Source: an uncultured Asticcacaulis sp.
GTDB lineage: Bacteria > Pseudomonadota > Alphaproteobacteria > Caulobacterales > Caulobacteraceae
Length of the DNA: 11,636 bases
Assembly: GCA_946480125.1 (NCBI GenBank)
Contig: CAMLIY010000085.1
Location: forward strand, 1-11,636
Reading direction: 5' to 3'
Shown: piece by piece, positions 4,842-11,636 of the stretch
Layout of the letters: the number at the start of each line of letters is the position of its first letter
Numbering within the stretch: position 1 is the first letter of the stretch
Position numbers and translations under genes: made by a program
The notes under the pieces: model-generated
What the model was told of the DNA's origin: nothing
Seen by the model: the letters and a program-made list of their open reading frames with translations, nothing else
Databases searched by the model: none

Positions 4842-6821
4842 CTATTTCCCCTTTTTCGCCGCCTTATCCTCAGACTCGTAGATCGTTTTAAGCCAGTCCG
4901 TCGTGCCCGCGATCCGTTCCAGATGCGGATAGCGCAGCCCGTCATGATAATCGAAAGAAAGGTTGCGGAAATATTCGCCATCCTGCACCAGCAGATTGAT
5001 CTTGTCGGTATTGCCCGGCTTGTGCGCAGCGATAATCAGGTCCTTGAGGCGATCGCCATCATAGGCACGATTGTTGACGGCGATGACCTTCATGCCCGCC
5101 GTCAGGCCGGCCTTGAAACCCAGGCCATCCCACAGCACATCACGCAATGCTCCGTCCTTGCCGATGGTCAGGCCGAGGCTATAGCCGAAACCAGCGCCAC
5201 GTTTGGCTTCGTTGCTCTTGATAAAATCCGACGGTGTATCGTCATAGACCAGCTTGTAGCCGCCGCGGGTCAGGCCATCGAGCGGCGCACCGACATTTTG
5301 CGATTTTGGGCCGGTGCGCTCCAGGCGCGTCTTCAGGAAGGTGGTCCAGTCATAGGCGTAGACCGAGTTCAGGCCCGCCACCACATCATCGAATGTATAG
5401 GGCGCCGGCAGGTACGAACCGTTATGGACATTGAAGAAGGCTTTGGCAAAATCATCCAGCGACTTCTTGCCGCCGGTCTTTTCGCGGATCAGGGTATCGG
5501 CATCGAGCCAGATCAGCCCCCCTTCGGCATAATAATCTTCTGATCGCTGCCAGGAAGGCCACGATTTTGGTTCACGATTGGAGATGATCGGATCAAAGGT
5601 CGTGTCCTGCAAATCACGCCATTCACGCGCCGGCAGCAGGTCATAGCCGGCCATGGTGACGGCCATCATCTGCAAACGCTGATCGAAATTATACAGCCCC
5701 GCCCGGCTTTCCAGAATTTCGCCCCAATAGGTCGTGCCGCCTTCGTAGACCCAGAGCAGTTCATCACGCATCGGCTCCTGGAAGGTGGGGGTGAACTGAC
5801 CGGCCGGACGGCGGAACTTGCCATCCCAGCTATGGGTATATTCATGCGGCGGGATGAAGCGGCCGAAGCCTTTGCCGACGACATTGCGCAGATAACCCGG
5901 TTCGACAGCGTTTTCCGACGAGCGATGATGCTCCAGGCCAATACCGCCCATTTCGTCGGTGATGGCGAGCAGGATATCGTAGTGATCATAATGCTGGCCG
6001 CCGAACAGCTTATAGGCTTCCTGCACCACATGCTTCTGGATGGTCAGCGCCTTTTCGGGCACTTCGAGATCGGCAGGATCATCGGCGGCGATATCGAGGA
6101 AGACCGGCACCTTCGCACCGGGATCGAGATCGTACCGCTTGAAATACCGGCCGGCCAGCAGCGGGGAATCGATGAGATTATCATAGGAAATCGGCTTGAA
6201 GGTGACGATATCGCCGTCTCTCTTGGTTTCTTCCAGAGCCGAGCCATAGTTCCACCCCGGGGGCATGGTCAGGATCACCTGCACCGGAATACGGCGCGTA
6301 TAGTAACCGGCAGGATAGAGGCTCTCATTCTCCCATTGCATGTCCATCATATTACGGGTGTGGACGATCAGGCCATCACGCTGCTGGACGGGCGAGAGGA
6401 ACTGGAATTGGGCCACCAACAGGGTGGCACCTTCCGGCACATCGACATGGAATCCATTGGTGGCCACATCATCACGCCGCCATTTCAACTCCTGGCCGTC
6501 CGCCGTGATATGCAGACCGGCCAGCTTGGTGACGTCGCTGTCGCGCGGCGAGTGGGTGCCCGGCAGCCACTTCGGCTGAAGCAAAATGAGCGGGCCGGCG
6601 CCCGAAACCGGTATCTCCTCCAGAATTGAAATAATATGCCGATCAGTATCCGTCGCATCGACATGCAGCTTGATCGTGCCCGGATAATCAATGTCCTGCG
6701 GGGTCGGCAAGGCAGGCGTATCTGCCGCCGGCATGGGAAGCTCTTGGGACGAAGGCGGCTGTGCGGCAGCCGCGCCCGTGGTTAGAACCAGAGCCAGAGC
6801 CAGGCCGGATATCTTCAACAT
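4842..6821 (-). CDS. Exported M61-family glycyl aminopeptidase with C-terminal PDZ domain
   Basis: A zinc metallopeptidase that removes N-terminal amino acids (glycine and alanine preferred in characterised members), acting in the periplasm. From ATG at 6821 it has 659 residues. The signal peptide (LKISGLALALVLTTGAAAA) appears to be cleaved near residue 20. The active site is HEYTHSWDGKF, with HExxH at 326-330, and the third zinc ligand is probably Glu360 in VYEGGTTYW. The GGIGLEHHRS block (292-301) is typical of the family. A PDZ-like domain lies at roughly 545-620, centred on GLGFKAGLTAGMKVIAVNNRAY. The start has GGGAGG 6 nt upstream. A candidate promoter TTTACA-N17-AATAGT lies just upstream at 6847-6875. 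It is the gene after the Do-type protease, so two PDZ-containing envelope proteases are neighbours. Confidence 0.93.
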   Translation of the reverse strand: MLKISGLALALVLTTGAAAAQPPSSQELPMPAADTPALPTPQDIDYPGTIKLHVDATDTDRHIISILEEIPVSGAGPLILLQPKWLPGTHSPRDSDVTKLAGLHITADGQELKWRRDDVATNGFHVDVPEGATLLVAQFQFLSPVQQRDGLIVHTRNMMDMQWENESLYPAGYYTRRIPVQVILTMPPGWNYGSALEETKRDGDIVTFKPISYDNLIDSPLLAGRYFKRYDLDPGAKVPVFLDIAADDPADLEVPEKALTIQKHVVQEAYKLFGGQHYDHYDILLAITDEMGGIGLEHHRSSENAVEPGYLRNVVGKGFGRFIPPHEYTHSWDGKFRRPAGQFTPTFQEPMRDELLWVYEGGTTYWGEILESRAGLYNFDQRLQMMAVTMAGYDLLPAREWRDLQDTTFDPIISNREPKSWPSWQRSEDYYAEGGLIWLDADTLIREKTGGKKSLDDFAKAFFNVHNGSYLPAPYTFDDVVAGLNSVYAYDWTTFLKTRLERTGPKSQNVGAPLDGLTRGGYKLVYDDTPSDFIKSNEAKRGAGFGYSLGLTIGKDGALRDVLWDGLGFKAGLTAGMKVIAVNNRAYDGDRLKDLIIAAHKPGNTDKINLLVQDGEYFRNLSFDYHDGLRYPHLERIAGTTDWLKTIYESEDKAAKKGK

Positions 6822-6846
6822 TATACGCCTCCCGAAATGAAGGCGC

Positions 6847-6875
6847 ACTATTGTCAGGGAATCACCGCTTGTAAA
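6847..6875 (-). promoter_or_regulatory. Candidate sigma-70-type promoter for the M61 peptidase gene
   Basis: On the minus strand TTTACA (6870-6875) and AATAGT (6847-6852) are separated by 17 nt. Transcription would start near 6840, leaving a leader of about 19 nt that contains the GGGAGG ribosome site. This is a consensus match only. It suggests the gene need not depend on read-through from the protease upstream. Confidence 0.35.
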
Positions 6876-6903
6876 GTGGTTGCGTCAGATACCTGGTCGA
6901 CAG

Positions 6904-8328
6904 CTAGCTGAAGGTTGCCGTGATCATCTGGCCATTGCGCATGATGCTGATTTGCCAGCGGCGCGCACCGGTCCTGGTGGCCGCATCCAGATCGGCCGTC
7001 GTGACGATCGCCTTGCCATTTACCGACTTGATAATATCGCCCGGACGCAGGCCGATGCCCGCCGCATAGCTGCGCGAGGAATCGATCGAATAGACCATCA
7101 CACCTTTCGGTGCATCGAAGGGATCAGCCCCAACCTCTTCAGCCACGGCCGGCGACAGATTGACCACCTTGGCGCCGGAGAAGGGATTATTTCCGCTAAT
7201 AGTGCGCTCGTCCCTCGCCGGAGAGGCCGAGGGCGCCTGCGCCTTGATCTTGACGGCGAAGGGCTTGCCGCTGCGCACACCCTGCACATTGGCTGTCTGA
7301 CCCAGGGTCATCAGGTCAATACGGTAACGCATGGAAGCCCCGTCATTGACCGGCTGGCCGTCGATGCTGAGAATGACATCGCCGGTCTTCAGCCCCGCCT
7401 GATCGGCCGGTCCGCCGGGATAGACGTCCGACACCAGCACGCCTTCAGGACGGTCCATGCCGAGGCTCTTGGCGATATCGCTGGTGACGGTATCGCCCTT
7501 GGCGCCAAGCCAGGGCCGCTGGAGGTGCGTGGCCCCGCCGGCTGCACTATCGACCACCCGCCGCACCAAGGCCGACGGAATGGCGAAACCGACACCGGCC
7601 GAGGAACCGGAGCCGGACACGATCATAGAATTGATGCCGATCAGGCGGCCGTTCATATCGACCAGGGCGCCGCCGGAATTGCCCGGATTGATGGCGGCAT
7701 CGGTCTGGATGTATGAACCGCCGCCCGGCCCGACCTCGGTGCGGTTCAGAGCCGAAATGATGCCATTGGTCACGGTCTGGCCGATACCGAACGGGTTGCC
7801 GATGGCCAGGACCAGATCACCAACTTCGAGATTGCGGTCATCGTCCATTTCCAGCGTCGGGAAGCTTTCCTTGGAGTCGATCTGCAATACGGCCAGATCG
7901 GTGCGCTCATCGGCCAGCAAAAGCTTGGCGGGATATTCACGACGATCATTCAATACCACCATGAAGGTGGTGGCACCGGATACAACGTGATTATTGGTAA
8001 CGACGATGCCATCCTTGCGCACAATCACGCCGGACCCCAGCGATTGCTGCACCTGCTGGCGCGGGACCGCACCGAACATCTGCCAGAACGGATCGACCTG
8101 CTGACGCACCACGCCGCGGGCATAGACATTGACGACGGCGGGTGCAACGGTGCGGACCACCGGGGCAAACGACGCCTTCATGCCGATGGCGCTGTCCGGC
8201 ACCTTCGATGGCTGCGTAAGGGTCTCATTGAAGCTGCCGGAATATTTTTGATTGTCCTGCGAATGAGACGGCGAACAGGCCATCAGCAGGGCGGCGGCGG
8301 ATAAAACAACAGGGGCGCGCAGATTCAT
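6904..8328 (-). CDS. Do-family (DegP/HtrA) serine endoprotease, putative lipoprotein
   Basis: A trypsin-like envelope protease of the Do/HtrA family, which degrades or chaperones misfolded exported proteins. From ATG at 8328 it is 474 aa. The catalytic triad is His114 (VVTNNHVVSG), Asp144 (ERTDLAVLQ) and Ser218 (NPGNSGGAL). Two PDZ domains follow: about 273-363, with VLVSDVYPGGPADQAGLKTGD, and about 383-471, with GIGLRPGDIIKSVNGK. The N-terminus, hydrophobic VVLSAAALLMAC then SPS, ends in a lipobox-like Cys18 with serine at +2. This suggests outer-membrane lipidation, although methionine at -2 is unusual. ATG 8328 has a weak GGGA ribosome site 7 nt upstream. A TTG at 8355 is less likely because it would place extra residues before the signal. 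The promoter candidate lies at 8363-8390. Confidence 0.95.
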   Translation of the reverse strand: MNLRAPVVLSAAALLMACSPSHSQDNQKYSGSFNETLTQPSKVPDSAIGMKASFAPVVRTVAPAVVNVYARGVVRQQVDPFWQMFGAVPRQQVQQSLGSGVIVRKDGIVVTNNHVVSGATTFMVVLNDRREYPAKLLLADERTDLAVLQIDSKESFPTLEMDDDRNLEVGDLVLAIGNPFGIGQTVTNGIISALNRTEVGPGGGSYIQTDAAINPGNSGGALVDMNGRLIGINSMIVSGSGSSAGVGFAIPSALVRRVVDSAAGGATHLQRPWLGAKGDTVTSDIAKSLGMDRPEGVLVSDVYPGGPADQAGLKTGDVILSIDGQPVNDGASMRYRIDLMTLGQTANVQGVRSGKPFAVKIKAQAPSASPARDERTISGNNPFSGAKVVNLSPAVAEEVGADPFDAPKGVMVYSIDSSRSYAAGIGLRPGDIIKSVNGKAIVTTADLDAATRTGARRWQISIMRNGQMITATFS

Positions 8329-8362
8329 TAGACAATCCCAGTGCGTTGATCTCAATGCGCTA

Positions 8363-8390
8363 AATGTAAAAACTATTGCGGCGGTATCAA
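8363..8390 (-). promoter_or_regulatory. Candidate promoter for the Do-type protease gene
   Basis: On the minus strand TTGATA (8385-8390) and TACATT (8363-8368) are spaced 16 nt apart in the 96-bp gap after the MFS gene. Transcription would start near 8356, giving a leader of about 27 nt. It does not match the heat-shock sigma-32 -10 (CCCAT type). The match is by eye. Confidence 0.4.
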
Positions 8391-8424
8391 GGCTTGTCGC
8401 TGGCAGATCAGGCCATATTTGTCC

Positions 8425-9705
8425 TTAATGTTCGCCGCCATAAGCTTTTTCGATTTTCAGCGACTGGGTCACGCCGGTGGCCAGCCACAGGCACAAAAGC
8501 GTGCACACGGCCGCCACCAGGAAAGCGGCGCCGCTCCACAGCATGGCTACGCCTGGTTTTGTCACAGTGGAGAGGACATAACCGAAAATAAGCGGCGCCA
8601 CGATATTGCCCATGGTGGTCAGGCTCATATTCGAGCCTTGCAAGGTGCCCTGCTCTTTCGGATCGACCTTGCTGCTCATCAGCGACTGTATATTCGGCAT
8701 GGCCAGACCACCCAGGCAGCCAATTGAGATAAAGCCTGTAAAAATCTGCCAGTTCGGCGCCAAACCATAACCGATATACGCGATCAGCGAAGCAATTACG
8801 CCCAGATACATAGCCGTGCGTTCACCAATCCTTTTGGTGATTATGCCGGTGAGCCCGCCCTGAACCACGGCGGATAGAACGCCGACCACAGCCAGCATCA
8901 GCCCCACCTGTGTCGGCCCCCAGCCAAAACGATATCCGGCATAGAGCACCATGGTCGTCGGGAAGACGCTCTGGCCGAACATCAGCAGAAAATACATGAA
9001 TGACAGGCGCATGACCTGCGCAGACCGCGCCAGGAATTTGATCGCGCCGATCGGATTGGCCGTATGGAAGCTGAACGGTTTACGCTTTTCAGGCACCAGC
9101 GATTCCGGCAGGACAAATAACCCATAAAGAAAATTGCACAGGCTCAGGGCAGCGGCGAAAAAGAATGGATAATGATGGTCGCCGGTAAACTGTATGGCGC
9201 CCCAGTGCAGACCGCCCCCCAGAATACCCCCCAGGCTGGGCCCGACCACGAAACCGACACCAAAGGCCGCGCCCATCAGCCCGTAAACGCCGGCGCGTTT
9301 TTCCGGCGCGGTGACGTCGCTCATATAGGCATAGGCGGTCGAGATACTAGCCGAGGTCATGCCGGAAATGATCCGTCCCACCAGCAGCCACCACAACCCC
9401 GGCGCCAGGGCCATAAACAGAAAATCGATGCCGGTTCCAAAGTTCGACGCCAGTACGACGGGCCGTCGGCCGATGGCATCAGACAGGCCGCCCTGGATCG
9501 GTGAGAAGAGAAACTGCGCCAAGCCCCAGGCCGCGCCGAAAATGCCCGTCCACAGGCCTGCTTCCGATACTGAACCGCCAAGGAAGGCCTTGATCAGTTG
9601 CGGCAGTACCGGAATAATGACCCCGATCGACAGCATATCGAGGAAGACGGTCACCAGAATAAAGGCGGCGGCGGCTTTGCGAGGCTGTGTGGAGGTTTCC
9701 GGCAT
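8425..9705 (-). CDS. Tet-like MFS drug:proton antiporter family transporter
   Basis: A 426-aa inner-membrane exporter of the major facilitator superfamily with about 12 membrane helices. The first helix carries FLDMLSIGVIIPVLPQL (21-37), close to the TetA entry motif. Loop 2-3 motif A is GGLSDAIGRRPV (72-83). TMs 4-5 contain RIISGMTSASISTAYAYMSD (111-130) and the antiporter motif C GVGFVVGPSLGG (149-160). These place it in the tetracycline-type 12-TM proton antiporter group, but the substrate cannot be read from sequence, and many chromosomal members do not give tetracycline resistance. ATG at 9705 follows AGAAAGA. A -10-like TATAAC is at 9720-9725, with no good -35. It lies 80 bp after the phosphodiesterase gene. 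No divergent TetR-type regulator is present in the window. Confidence 0.92.
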   Translation of the reverse strand: MPETSTQPRKAAAAFILVTVFLDMLSIGVIIPVLPQLIKAFLGGSVSEAGLWTGIFGAAWGLAQFLFSPIQGGLSDAIGRRPVVLASNFGTGIDFLFMALAPGLWWLLVGRIISGMTSASISTAYAYMSDVTAPEKRAGVYGLMGAAFGVGFVVGPSLGGILGGGLHWGAIQFTGDHHYPFFFAAALSLCNFLYGLFVLPESLVPEKRKPFSFHTANPIGAIKFLARSAQVMRLSFMYFLLMFGQSVFPTTMVLYAGYRFGWGPTQVGLMLAVVGVLSAVVQGGLTGIITKRIGERTAMYLGVIASLIAYIGYGLAPNWQIFTGFISIGCLGGLAMPNIQSLMSSKVDPKEQGTLQGSNMSLTTMGNIVAPLIFGYVLSTVTKPGVAMLWSGAAFLVAAVCTLLCLWLATGVTQSLKIEKAYGGEH

Positions 9706-9785
9706 GTTTGGTCTTTCTGGTTATACTGCGTCTGTACGCGAAATTACCACGTTCTGCCAGTTACTAGACCTGCTGCCGGTTTCTG

Positions 9786-11039
9786 TCAGTAGAGCGCCGG
9801 CTTGAATGGCCGCAGGTTGCCGTCATTTGTCTCGCCTGTGATACCAAGCAGTTTTGCCTCCAGCGAATAGACATCAACATTATCAAAGACCGGTAGCGTC
9901 ACGCCTGGACGGATCGCCGGGCCATTGGCGATGAACAAGGCCTGCATTTCAGGGGCTGCCGGATCATAACCGTGGCTGCCGCCATTGGGTTTCGGCATCC
10001 AGTTGTCCGGCGACGGACTAACTATATAACCCCCGACATCCGCCAGGCAGGTGATTTCCGGCACACGACGATGATGGCCATAGTGGAAGCGCGCCGGTAT
10101 CTTGGCCTTGTGCCAGCACTGCATATAGGCGTGCTTCGTCTGGATTAGCGCCTTGTCGACCTCAGCCTCATGGCCCGGCTTCGCGTACAACCCCGCCACC
10201 TGACCGCCGGTAACCAAGTCATAGGTGTCTTCCGGCAGGATATCCGCCAGACGGATGAAACGTTCAGGCCTGTGTTTCGCCATGCCGTGATCAGATACAA
10301 TGACAATATTGACCTTGCCATAAAGACCACGCGCCTTAAGGCCATCGACCAGCTGGCCGATCGAGGCATCCACATCGCGCAGGGTGGCATCGACCTCCGG
10401 GCTGCCCGGACCGAAATCGTGGCCCTGGTGATCGACCTGCGAATAATAAAGCGTGATGGCGCCGGGACGCTCCGAAAGCGGCAGGTCGATCCAGTCGAGC
10501 ACCTGTTTCACGCGGGCATCGTCTGGCATCGCTTCGTCATAGGGCAACCAGTAGGCCGGACGGACGCCATGATTGACCGCTTCAGAACCCGGCCAGAACA
10601 AGGTGGCCACCTTTACGCCTTGCGCCTGCGCGGTCACCCATAACGGTCTGGCGTCATCCCACCAGAATTCATCGGCCACCGCTTCCTTGTTTGACAGCTT
10701 GAAAGTAATGCCGGGCTTTTCCGGGTCGCGCATGGTGTTGTTGACGATGCCATGATGATCGGGGCGCAGACCGGTCACCAGCGTATAGTGATTAGGGAAG
10801 GTCAGGCTGGGAAAAGACGGACGCATCGCCGCGCTGGCGCCGCTATCGGCCAGAGCCTGTAAATTCGGCGTAATGCCTTCTTTGAGATAGTCGGCGCGAA
10901 AGCCATCGATCGAAATCAGGATAAGCCGGGGCGTTTGCGGCGCTGTGGCGACAACGGGCGGCGGTGTCTGCAGGTGGCTGCAAGCGGCCATTCCCAGCAA
11001 GGCCATGGCGGCCAGTACACGCAAACCCGATTTCAACAT
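9786..11039 (-). CDS. NPP-type phosphodiesterase/nucleotide pyrophosphatase lipoprotein
   Basis: A 417-aa alkaline-phosphatase-superfamily enzyme of the type I phosphodiesterase/nucleotide pyrophosphatase (ecto-NPP) group, which cleaves phosphodiester or pyrophosphate bonds using two zinc ions. All expected residues are visible: Asp45 (LISIDGFRADY), nucleophile Thr80 (FPSLTFPNHYTLVTG), Asp203 and His207 (VDHQGHDFGP), Asp250 and His251 (IVSDHGM), and His356 (GGSHGYDP). The N-terminal hydrophobic stretch LAAMALLGMAAC ends in a lipobox with Cys20 followed by Ser, so an outer-membrane lipoprotein facing the periplasm is likely. ATG at 11039 has GGAG with 6 nt spacing. The gene begins about 50 bp after a strong terminator and is the first of the envelope block. 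Natural substrate unknown: nucleotides, nucleotide sugars or lipid headgroups are possible. Confidence 0.94.
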   Translation of the reverse strand: MLKSGLRVLAAMALLGMAACSHLQTPPPVVATAPQTPRLILISIDGFRADYLKEGITPNLQALADSGASAAMRPSFPSLTFPNHYTLVTGLRPDHHGIVNNTMRDPEKPGITFKLSNKEAVADEFWWDDARPLWVTAQAQGVKVATLFWPGSEAVNHGVRPAYWLPYDEAMPDDARVKQVLDWIDLPLSERPGAITLYYSQVDHQGHDFGPGSPEVDATLRDVDASIGQLVDGLKARGLYGKVNIVIVSDHGMAKHRPERFIRLADILPEDTYDLVTGGQVAGLYAKPGHEAEVDKALIQTKHAYMQCWHKAKIPARFHYGHHRRVPEITCLADVGGYIVSPSPDNWMPKPNGGSHGYDPAAPEMQALFIANGPAIRPGVTLPVFDNVDVYSLEAKLLGITGETNDGNLRPFKPALY

Positions 11040-11089
11040 GACGCACTCCGATTAAGACAGAGCATCCTAGCCAGCGTGCATGACACAAA

Positions 11090-11122
11090 AAAGAAGCCCC
11101 CGGCGGAACCGGGAGCTTCTTT
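11090..11122 (-). terminator. Intrinsic terminator after the 48-aa small protein
   Basis: A 14-bp stem (11090-11103 with 11109-11122, one mismatch) has a 5-nt loop CGGAA. On the minus strand the stem is followed by a run of T (complement of the A-run near 11087-11092). It lies 20 bp after the small-gene stop and isolates it from the phosphodiesterase gene. Confidence 0.85.
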
Positions 11123-11141
11123 AAATAATAAGCCTGTTATA

Positions 11142-11288
11142 TCAGTCGCTGGTGCGAATACGATCCAGCACAGGGGCACAAAATACAGCCGATGCCCTAT
11201 CGGCGTTTTCCGAGGAATTAAGATCCGTATCGCCGATCATATCAAGAGTTTCTTCGGCGGGGTCGGCGATGGCATAATCGTCAATCAT
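11142..11288 (-). CDS. Acidic 48-aa small protein of unknown function
   Basis: I do not recognise this protein. It starts at ATG 11288 with a consensus AGGAGG 6 nt upstream, the best ribosome site in the window, and ends at a TGA 20 bp before a strong intrinsic terminator. The sequence begins MIDDYAIADPAEETLDMIGD and ends in VFCAPVLDRIRTSD. It has twelve acidic and three basic residues (net about -9), one cysteine (Cys37), and no signal peptide or membrane helix. It is flanked upstream by the rplQ terminator, so it should be a single-gene transcript. A TTG at 11354 would extend the frame by 22 residues but has no ribosome site. A peptide precursor is conceivable, but no maturation genes are in the window. 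It may also be a lineage-specific regulatory small protein. Confidence 0.65.
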   Translation of the reverse strand: MIDDYAIADPAEETLDMIGDTDLNSSENADRASAVFCAPVLDRIRTSD

Positions 11289-11368
11289 GGTAACCCTCCT
11301 TGCAATGCTATGGCATGCAGACACGGCACACAGGGCCTTGTCCACGTCTTGCAATTTAGGGGAGAATT

Positions 11369-11395
11369 ACGCAAATGCGAAATAACGGTTTGCGT
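11369..11395. promoter_or_regulatory. Inverted repeat ACGCAAA-N13-TTTGCGT upstream of the small protein gene
   Basis: Perfect 7-bp arms (11369-11375 and 11389-11395) sit in the 200-bp gap between rplQ and the 48-aa ORF, about 80 bp before its start codon. The arm centres are 20 bp apart, about two helical turns, as for a dimeric repressor operator. No promoter hexamers could be assigned with confidence nearby. Confidence 0.3.
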
Positions 11396-11439
11396 CGTTT
11401 GATCACGCTTTCGTTAACTAATGTCACCAAATCATTAAA

Positions 11440-11467
11440 AAAGCCGCTGGATTGCTCCAGCGGCTTT
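11440..11467 (-). terminator. Intrinsic terminator of rplQ and the ribosomal protein operon
   Basis: The stem AAAGCCGCTGG / CCAGCGGCTTT (11440-11450 with 11457-11467) has a 6-nt loop ATTGCT. On the minus strand it is followed by a T-run (complement of the A-run at 11436-11442), 22 bp after the rplQ stop. It is a strong, textbook shape. Confidence 0.9.
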
Positions 11468-11488
11468 AATTGGCCATGAAGCCTGATC

Positions 11489-11636
11489 CTATTCTTCGTC
11501 GCCGGCGGTTTCAAAGACCGGACCGGAATCCAGCCCCTTGGCGGCTTCGTCACGATCAACGAACTCAATGATGGCCATGGCGGCGTTGTCGCCGTGGCGG
11601 AAGCCGGCCTTCATGATGCGGATATAGCCGCCGTTA
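11489..11636 (-). CDS. rplQ: 50S ribosomal protein L17 (partial, N-terminus off the right edge)
   Basis: Only the last 48 residues are inside the window. They contain the conserved L17 C-terminal block: [20 protein letters not shown] at 2-21, followed by IIEFVDRD at 22-29. A short acidic tail (ETAGDEE) follows, as in other alphaproteobacterial L17 proteins. L17 is a large-subunit protein near the peptide exit tunnel. rplQ normally ends the operon containing rpsM, rpsK and rpoA, which would lie to the right. The stop TAG at 11491-11489 is followed by an intrinsic terminator. Confidence 0.95.
   Translation of the reverse strand, partial: NGGYIRIMKAGFRHGDNAAMAIIEFVDRDEAAKGLDSGPVFETAGDEE

Noticed and set aside
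4457..4981. 174-codon minus-strand frame bridging the rarA and M61 ends
   Set aside because: It overlaps the coding starts and ends of two certain genes in another frame, is Arg/Ser-rich and has no ribosome site.
4632..5543. 303-codon plus-strand open frame
   Set aside because: It lies opposite the M61 peptidase gene and the gap beside it, has no recognisable domain, and reflects GC-rich third-position bias of the real minus-strand gene.
5832..6629. 265-codon plus-strand open frame
   Set aside because: It is wholly antisense to the M61 gene, whose zinc-site motifs are unambiguous; the antisense product has a shadow-like composition.
6864..6880. Small hairpin ACCGCTT-GTA-AAGTGGT between the Do protease and the M61 gene as a terminator
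   Set aside because: The stem is short with a G/T mismatch, the loop is only 3 nt, there is no following T-run, and it overlaps the promoter candidate.
6880..7716. 278-codon plus-strand open frame rich in Asp, His, Gly and Ile
   Set aside because: It is antisense to the PDZ and catalytic parts of the Do protease; residue bias is typical of a complementary-frame shadow.
8425..9705. Calling the MFS gene a tetracycline-resistance gene (tetA)
   Set aside because: Family motifs fit the Tet-like group, but there is no adjacent tetR and the gene sits in a housekeeping context with no mobile element; the substrate cannot be inferred.
11142..11288. Lasso-peptide precursor hypothesis for the 48-aa protein (Gly19 with Glu27 at ring position 9)
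   Set aside because: The penultimate leader threonine expected before the core is missing (Met17, Ile18), and no B or C maturation genes are in the window.

Overview
The window (11.6 kb, fairly even and moderately high GC) looks like chromosomal housekeeping DNA from an alphaproteobacterium, most likely Caulobacteraceae. This rests on the protein flavour (FliN, the LipB active-site block, the L17 tail), on many GTG/TTG alternative starts, and on a GC-rich hairpin repeat between genes. An Asticcacaulis-like genome is my best guess, but that is inference and no search was run. Both ends are cut inside genes: fliN at the left and rplQ at the right.

Layout, left to right: the 5' part of fliN (minus) is divergent from lipB (plus), with a 185-bp AT-rich promoter region between them. 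lipB is the only complete plus-strand gene. It converges on a long minus-strand series, and a 162-bp compound palindromic repeat separates the two, starting 4 bp after the lipB stop. Read in the direction of transcription (right to left), the minus-strand series is: rplQ with its own intrinsic terminator; an orphan 48-aa acidic small protein with a consensus ribosome-binding site and its own terminator; a lipoprotein NPP-type phosphodiesterase; a Tet-like MFS exporter; a Do/HtrA serine protease with a lipobox; an exported M61 aminopeptidase with a PDZ domain; a doubtful 73-aa ORF; rarA; a DUF805 membrane protein; an RluA-type pseudouridine synthase; and a second DUF805 protein.

Functionally there are three blocks. 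The first is the fliN/lipB edge (flagellar switch, lipoate synthesis). The second is an envelope block at 4842-11039, in which four consecutive proteins are exported or membrane-embedded: phosphodiesterase, drug-type exporter, Do protease and M61 peptidase. The third is a tightly spaced rarA-DUF805-rluA-DUF805 run (gaps of 22, 42 and 64 bp) that is probably co-transcribed and joins replication-fork maintenance, RNA modification and two unknown inner-membrane proteins.

I see no convincing new multi-gene system: no phage genes, transposase, CRISPR array or toxin-antitoxin pair. The parts most worth a second look are small: the 48-aa acidic protein; a degenerate in-frame second copy of the DUF805 C-terminal tail just past that gene's stop; the compound palindrome between convergent genes; short palindromes in the fliN/lipB promoter region; and a possibly leaderless rarA start.
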